A DNA stretch of 19,142 nucleotides from RGIG1828 sp045592485. Lineage in GTDB: Bacteria > Bacillota > Clostridia > UMGS1810. Position numbers and translations under genes: made by a program. Below, piece by piece: positions 15,540-19,142 of this stretch. Numbering within the stretch: position 1 is the stretch's first letter; each line of letters begins with the position of its first letter. The notes beneath the pieces are model-generated. The model saw only the letters and a program-made list of their open reading frames with translations. It was not told the DNA's origin and did not search any database. The DNA lies in assembly GCA_045592485.1 (NCBI GenBank), contig JAZNUS010000206.1:1-19142 (forward strand), written 5' to 3'.

Positions 15540-15588
15540 TTCGTCAAATTTCGATAATCCTTATATGATTTTATCATGTCAGGAACAA
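15540..15588 (-). promoter_or_regulatory. Promoter of the kinase-aldolase operon with paired heptamers
   Basis: On the minus strand TTGTTC (15583-15588), 17-bp spacer, TATAAG (15560-15565). Just downstream lie TATCGAA (15550-15556) and TGACGAA (15540-15546) at a 10-bp period, resembling tandem Spo0A boxes placed over the start site. A small palindrome, ATGATTTTATCAT (15565-15577), fills the spacer. Confidence 0.55.
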
Positions 15589-15643
15589 GAAAATTATTCT
15601 TTTTCAAAGTCACCCCATTAGTGTACACTGATTTAATTCACAT

Positions 15644-16339
15644 TCACGACTCATCACAAATCTTACTTGCCTTTTTTAGCGTTCTTAAATACTCTTTTTG
15701 CTCTCTTGAAATTCTAAGACTTTCTACTGCCTTTTGTATGGTTTTATTATGTGTCCATGTGTCAAGTATATTATTTTCAATATAAGGCAAAGTTTTTTCA
15801 TACTGTTTCGCAAGTGCAGTTGCAAAATACCACGCTCGCATCATATTGATGTAATATTCATCAGACTTAACATTTGCAACAGTCCTAAGATAATCTTCAT
15901 CAAAACCGTCGTCCAAATAAAAACTCATCAACAAATTTATTCCATATCTTACTGCATAAACATCTTTTGATTCAATCCATTTTTTTATATGCTTCAGCAG
16001 TTTTTCAGGCTCTTTTTTTAACACCTTCGGTTTCATACTGTCGCAGGTTGCCCAATTGTCTATGTGTGGTAAAAAAGAATAAAGTAATTCTATACACTTG
16101 TCAAAATTCCGTTCCCTTTCTATTAAAAAAGCATGGAGATTGTTTTCTTCAAAATATTTATGAGGAAGGTCGTTTAAAAAGTCTTCATAGTTCTCCAAGT
16201 CCTTTGCATACTTTCTTAAGATCGGAGTGCGTATTCCTATGACTTTGCTCTTTTCTACTGTTGGCATAAGCTTAGAACTAAATTCTCTATACTTTTCTTC
16301 GCCCATGGAAATAAGTGTCTTTTGTATAATAGATTTAAT
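15644..16339 (-). CDS. AlkD-like DNA alkylation repair protein, probable ATT start
   Basis: HEAT-repeat DNA glycosylase of the AlkD family (COG4912 type), which removes bulky or cationic alkylated bases. The 231-aa product is nearly all helical. Residues corresponding to the AlkD pocket can be seen: W96 and D100 (NWATCD), R131 (VRYGINLLM) and W170 (RAWYFAT). The first in-frame ATG (16306) has no ribosome binding site and cuts off the usual N-terminus. Eleven further codons read IKSIIQKTLIS into MGEEKYREF, which looks like the family start. The codon at the right distance, 6 nt after GAGGTGA (16346-16352), is ATT at 16339. An in-frame TGA (16346-16348) rules out anything longer. Its consensus promoter lies about 110 bp upstream. 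Confidence 0.85.
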   Translation of the reverse strand: MKSIIQKTLISMGEEKYREFSSKLMPTVEKSKVIGIRTPILRKYAKDLENYEDFLNDLPHKYFEENNLHAFLIERERNFDKCIELLYSFLPHIDNWATCDSMKPKVLKKEPEKLLKHIKKWIESKDVYAVRYGINLLMSFYLDDGFDEDYLRTVANVKSDEYYINMMRAWYFATALAKQYEKTLPYIENNILDTWTHNKTIQKAVESLRISREQKEYLRTLKKASKICDES

Positions 16340-16416
16340 AGTTAGTCACCTCTTTATGATTTCATCCAACTCTTTTACTTGAGCAAACACTGATTAATCT
16401 TTCTTACTTTGTCATC

Positions 16417-16486
16417 ACAAGCATTGTCTAAAGTATAATCACAAACTATTTGTCATTATTATACAGCTTTTAATCATCTGTGTCAA
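16417..16486 (-). promoter_or_regulatory. Consensus promoter of the alkD-like gene with two short dyads
   Basis: Consensus sigma-A promoter on the minus strand: TTGACA (16481-16486), 17-bp spacer, TATAAT (16458-16463). Two related dyads follow around and after the start site: ACAAACTATTTGT (16441-16453) and ACAAGCATTGT (16417-16427), centres about 25 bp apart. Both sit in a TCACAA..TGTC context. They could be operators. The promoter begins 8 bp past the dacF stop, and no terminator is visible between the two. Confidence 0.7.
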
Positions 16487-16493
16487 TCAGTCC

Positions 16494-17621
16494 TCAGAAC
16501 AGCTTATCCCAAATCCTTTTCCAGAAGCTTTTTTCATTTTCTGCAATTTCGGAAATGTCGCTTTTGCAAATCAAGGGTGCACTGTCAACCTCTTTGCCGT
16601 CAACAAAAAGCCTTGCCTCTCCCACCTTGTCACCCCTTTTTAAAGGGGCTGCTATGTCAGAATATGGCTCACATTTTATCTCTGCCGCACACTTTCTGCC
16701 GCTGATGCACACATATTCAAGATTTTTGCCGAAATATGTGAAAACCTCTTTTGCACTGCCTCCTTCCACATCAGCCCTGATGGCAAACTCACCCTCCTTT
16801 GCCTCTGCCACCTTCTGACATTTTGAAAAGCCGAAGTCGAGCATTGCACGGTGGTCGTTCCAGTCATCGGGGGCATTGAGTGTGACACACACAAGGCTGA
16901 CGCCATCTCTTTCAGCAGTGGAAACAAGACATCTGCCGCATTTTTTCGTGTAGCCTGTTTTAACCCCTTTGCAGCCCTCATAGGAAAAAAGCAATTTGTT
17001 ATGATTTTTCAGGATTCTGTCATAGTCCTTGCTTCCGTTGGATATTCGTTTCTCCTTTGTGGAAACGATTTCTGCAAAGCTTTCGTTTTCAAGAGCGTGA
17101 ACAGTTATTTTAGCAAGATCCCATGCTGTGGTGTAATGATTGTCATCATATAATCCGCAGGCATTTACAAAATTAGTATTTTTTGCGCCATATTTTTTTG
17201 CACTGCTGTTCATAAGCTCCGCAAATTTCTCAACACTTCCGCTCACCTCACAGGCAATTGCCGTTGCGGCATCGTTGCCCGATTTGAGCATCATACCGTA
17301 GAGTAAATCTCTCATATATATTATTTCGCCTTTTTCAAGATAGATAGATGAGCCTTCAATGCCTACAGCCCGGTCATCAACTGCAACCGGAAGATTTATC
17401 GGATAGTTTTCAATTGCACAGATTGCCGTCATAATTTTTGTTGTGCTTGCCATTGGCAAAGATAAGTGTGAATTTTTTTCAAAAAGAACCTCACCTGTCG
17501 AACACTCCATCACAATTGCCGCTTTTGCACTGACTGAGGGCACCCCCTCTGACCGTGCCGCCATCGGGGAAACAATCGAAACTGCCAAAATTACACAAAT
17601 AGAAATAACTTTTTTAAACAA
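16494..17621 (-). CDS. dacF: D-alanyl-D-alanine carboxypeptidase, DacF/PBP5 type
   Basis: Exported penicillin-binding protein (peptidase family S11) that trims the terminal D-alanine from peptidoglycan stem peptides; DacF in Bacillus acts during spore cortex formation. A signal peptide (FKKVISICVILAVSIVSPMA) precedes the catalytic domain. Active-site motifs, counted from the TTG start: STTK (59-62, Ser59 nucleophile), SGN (114-116) and KTG (221-223). A beta-rich PBP5 C-terminal domain and a terminal amphipathic helix (SFWKRIWDKLF) for membrane attachment follow. I prefer TTG at 17621 because AGGTGA lies 5 nt upstream and the protein then opens MFKKV. An in-frame GTG at 17630 adds three residues but has no properly spaced ribosome binding site. 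Neighbour gerW supports a sporulation role. Confidence 0.92.
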   Translation of the reverse strand: MFKKVISICVILAVSIVSPMAARSEGVPSVSAKAAIVMECSTGEVLFEKNSHLSLPMASTTKIMTAICAIENYPINLPVAVDDRAVGIEGSSIYLEKGEIIYMRDLLYGMMLKSGNDAATAIACEVSGSVEKFAELMNSSAKKYGAKNTNFVNACGLYDDNHYTTAWDLAKITVHALENESFAEIVSTKEKRISNGSKDYDRILKNHNKLLFSYEGCKGVKTGYTKKCGRCLVSTAERDGVSLVCVTLNAPDDWNDHRAMLDFGFSKCQKVAEAKEGEFAIRADVEGGSAKEVFTYFGKNLEYVCISGRKCAAEIKCEPYSDIAAPLKRGDKVGEARLFVDGKEVDSAPLICKSDISEIAENEKSFWKRIWDKLF

Positions 17622-17624
17622 AAA

Positions 17625-17661
17625 AATCACCTGCCTATATAATTATAGAATTCAGGTGATT
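17625..17661 (-). promoter_or_regulatory. Hairpin with T-run covering the dacF ribosome binding site
   Basis: On the minus strand a 9-bp stem (AATCACCTG at 17661-17653 with CAGGTGATT at 17633-17625) continues inside as CTATA-ATTA-TATAG and is followed directly by a run of Ts. It has the form of an intrinsic terminator after gerW, yet its 3' arm contains the dacF AGGTGA and ends at the dacF start codon. It could attenuate read-through, hide the ribosome binding site, or do both. Confidence 0.7.
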
Positions 17662-17677
17662 ATATTATTACTTCATA

Positions 17678-18103
17678 TTATTCTGCCACAGAATCCCTTT
17701 CCTTCTTTTTATCTTTTCGCTCAAGAAGGAAAGAATTGAATTTGTTAATAAGCTCGGGAACCATGTCAACAACCTTGTCAACGGTTGAAACTGTGTTTGT
17801 AACGGGAAGAAGTCTGACAGTGTCATTTTTTATAACAAGAAATGCCACCGGCTTCACCGACACACCGCCGCCACAGCCGCCGCCAAACATCGGGCGTTCT
17901 TCCTTTTCGCCCTGAGGCTTTGCGCTGAATTCACTGCCCCCTGCTCCAAAACCGAATGCCACCTTTGAAACGGGAATAACGGTGACAGAATTACCCTTAT
18001 CGTCACAGGTGTTAAATGCTTCGCCGACAATTGTGTTGACATCAATCATCTGTTTTAATTTGCTCATAGCCTCGCCCATGAGACCTTCAATTGGAGTTGC
18101 CAT
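17678..18103 (-). CDS. gerW: GerW/YtfJ family sporulation protein
   Basis: Small (141 aa) protein of the YtfJ family. Bacillus GerW is made in the forespore and needed for normal germination. Family marks are all present: the N-terminal helix (EAMSKLKQMIDVNTIVGEA), TVIPVSKVAFGFGAGGSEF, a glycine-rich stretch FGGGCGGGVSVKPVAFLVI and a C-terminal charged tail. There is no signal peptide. It sits between a DUF2953 membrane protein and dacF in the same direction, an arrangement I associate with spore-forming Clostridia. The ribosome binding site is weak (AAGG within AAAGGCGGCG), and the ATG at 18103 is the only reasonable start. Confidence 0.94.
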   Translation of the reverse strand: MATPIEGLMGEAMSKLKQMIDVNTIVGEAFNTCDDKGNSVTVIPVSKVAFGFGAGGSEFSAKPQGEKEERPMFGGGCGGGVSVKPVAFLVIKNDTVRLLPVTNTVSTVDKVVDMVPELINKFNSFLLERKDKKKERDSVAE

Positions 18104-18166
18104 AATTAATCGCCGCCTTTTCTTTTATAATTTATATATTCCAAATATTCTATAATTTACAGCTTG

Positions 18167-18799
18167 CTACTTCTCTTGAGAATGCTTCGGTTTGGTTTTC
18201 AGATAATTGAATCCGATACAGACAAGTGCAGAAATAATATTTACCAAACGGAAGGAAACTATGCATTCGCCCTCTCCGTCAAAAATCTCCTCATCATAAA
18301 TGGGGGTTATTTCAAACTCCGGCTCCGAAATGCGGAAAAACCTTGAAAGAACCGCAACGAGATTGTAAAGAACTGCCCAGACAAGGCCTGTGAGAGTGCC
18401 TGTGGCAAAGGCATCATCAGTTCCGAACCGGATTTTCAGATGAATTTTTCGAAAAAAAACACTGCTTTTCACCATTGACGAGGATTTTGACTGTATTATT
18501 CTTATTCTGTCCAGAGTACATTTTAGCCATTCAAGCTTTTGTGTGAATGTAAGCTCTTGTTTATCTTTTTTTTCGGCTGACTTTTTGCCTGATTTCTTTT
18601 TTGTTTTCCTGCCGCCTCCAAATTTAAAGGTTTTTTTAAATTTTCCGCCAAAAAGTGACCAGGCGGTTTCATATCGGAGCTGTTCGCCCTGATGCTTTGA
18701 AAAGGTTACATGCAAACGAACCTTCACAAAAAGGCAGAAAACCGCACAAAGCACAAGGACCAATAAAATATTCAAAAGTACAGGTCCCAAAATTTTCAT
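18167..18799 (-). CDS. DUF2953 membrane-anchored protein
   Basis: A 210-aa protein whose N-terminal hydrophobic helix (ILGPVLLNILLVLVLCAVFCLF) is followed by KVRLHVTFS, a lysine-rich linker around residues 60-85 (KTKKKSGKKSAEKKDKQ), and a soluble domain with KIHLKIRFGTDDAFATGTLTG and a further hydrophobic stretch. This matches DUF2953, a family of unknown function commonly found beside gerW in spore formers. I place the start at ATG 18799, 6 nt after a perfect GGAGG (18806-18810). A TTG at 18817 in the same frame would add six residues but overlaps that ribosome binding site. It lies 18 bp after the stop of the preceding gene fragment, so it was probably cotranscribed with it. Confidence 0.87.
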   Translation of the reverse strand: MKILGPVLLNILLVLVLCAVFCLFVKVRLHVTFSKHQGEQLRYETAWSLFGGKFKKTFKFGGGRKTKKKSGKKSAEKKDKQELTFTQKLEWLKCTLDRIRIIQSKSSSMVKSSVFFRKIHLKIRFGTDDAFATGTLTGLVWAVLYNLVAVLSRFFRISEPEFEITPIYDEEIFDGEGECIVSFRLVNIISALVCIGFNYLKTKPKHSQEK

Positions 18800-18817
18800 T
18801 TTGTGCCTCCGTAGCAA

Positions 18818-18863
18818 TTAGTTTTCAGACGGTTCGGTTTCGTTGGTTCCATCATCGGTTATT
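18818..18863 (-). pseudogene. C-terminal tail of an upstream gene, cut by the repeat element
   Basis: An open frame on the minus strand ends KITDDGTNETEPSEN and TAA (18818-18820), 18 bp before the DUF2953 start. The acidic, polar composition is typical of a real protein C-terminus. Going upstream, the frame enters the inverted-repeat element at 18864 and meets a stop inside it (TAA at 18896-18898), so the fragment has no start. Chromosomal order in related bacteria suggests scpB, but nothing in these few residues proves it. Confidence 0.35.
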
Positions 18864-19142
18864 TTAAGCACACGAGAGTTGAACCTCGCATGGTTTTAAA
18901 ACATCAAATCTGTCTGATACTGCATAAAATCTCTTGAAAATACATCAAGTATTCTCTGCGAGATTTTATTTGTCTCATACTAATTTGTCTGTTTTAAAAC
19001 TCTTCGACCTTAAATGCATAAAATTTAGTGCAATTTTTATGCGGAGGACGAAGGAAGGCTGACGCCTTGCGAGGACGACAAATGAAAAGTGTGCAAATTT
19101 TAAAAATTTAAGGCATACGGGGTTCAATTCCCGTGTGCTTAA
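18864..19142. mobile_element. MITE-like element with imperfect terminal inverted repeats
   Basis: About 280 non-coding bp, possibly continuing past the window. The ends are inverted copies: 18864-18892 matches the reverse complement of 19114-19142 at 25 of 29 positions, each opening TTAAGCACACG. Each end can fold into an 8-bp hairpin with a GTTCAA loop, and most mismatches between the ends are compensatory. Inside lie a 10-bp stem (ATAAAATCTC 18924-18933 / GAGATTTTAT 18960-18969), near-identical TGTCTSATACT boxes (18911 and 18971) flanking it, two GTTTTAAAAC palindromes (18893 and 18991), and AAGGC/GCCTT. No transposase ORF. TTAA at both outer edges may be a target duplication. Confidence 0.6.

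Noticed and set aside
16409..16439. Plus-strand promoter (TTGTCA, TATAAT)
   Set aside because: The spacer is 19 bp and no plus-strand gene follows; the sequence is better read as part of the minus-strand alkD leader.
18893..19000. CRISPR array suggested by the repeated GTTTTAAAAC
   Set aside because: Only two short palindromic copies 98 bp apart, with no regular repeat-spacer pattern and no cas genes.
19080..19142. A tRNA gene ending at the right edge (GGGGTTCAATTCCCG looks like a T-arm)
   Set aside because: The best 5-bp stem leaves an 8-nt loop rather than 7, there is no acceptor partner, anticodon arm or D-arm upstream, and an inverted copy occurs at 18864, so it is better explained as a terminal repeat.

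Overview
The window looks like the chromosome of a spore-forming, low-to-moderate-GC Firmicute of the class Clostridia, with an Oscillospiraceae/Ruminococcaceae-like flavour. The evidence is a GerW/YtfJ sporulation protein beside a DacF-type carboxypeptidase and a DUF2953 membrane protein, clear GGAGG-type ribosome binding sites, and at the left edge a TACCCCTCAGTC / GCTCCCC..GGGGAGC intergenic repeat of a type I recall from that group. Every gene I can support is on the minus strand, so transcription runs from high to low coordinates.

Right flank (18.9-16.5 kb): a ~280-bp element with imperfect terminal inverted repeats reaches the window edge. It sits against the last codons of an unseen upstream gene. 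Then come DUF2953, gerW and dacF. Left flank (6.2-0.2 kb): folC and rsuA overlap by 4 bp, tex follows after 28 bp, then a Na/Pi-cotransporter-PhoU protein with its own promoter and a strong terminator. These flanks are comparatively GC-rich housekeeping and sporulation genes.

Between folC and dacF (about 6.25-16.49 kb) lies a visibly more AT-rich, all-codirectional run of accessory genes: ktrB-ktrA potassium uptake, dinD, an ACT-ACT-metallo-beta-lactamase protein, a protein fusing three metallohydrolase folds (calcineurin-like phosphoesterase, AP-endonuclease-type TIM barrel, PHP), a phd/doc-type toxin-antitoxin pair, a P-loop kinase overlapping a KDPG-aldolase-family gene, and an AlkD-like DNA alkylation repair gene that seems to start at ATT. 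Most of these units are preceded by related leader sequences, including two copies 32/33 identical, and five carry paired heptamers resembling tandem Spo0A boxes. dinD is bracketed by direct repeats that include a 42-bp perfect match. The region therefore looks assembled gene by gene, with shared upstream control.

The most novel content is the adjacent pair at 9678-13337. It brings four different metal-dependent hydrolase folds together with two putative small-molecule-sensing ACT domains. I recognise the folds but know of no described pathway for the pair.
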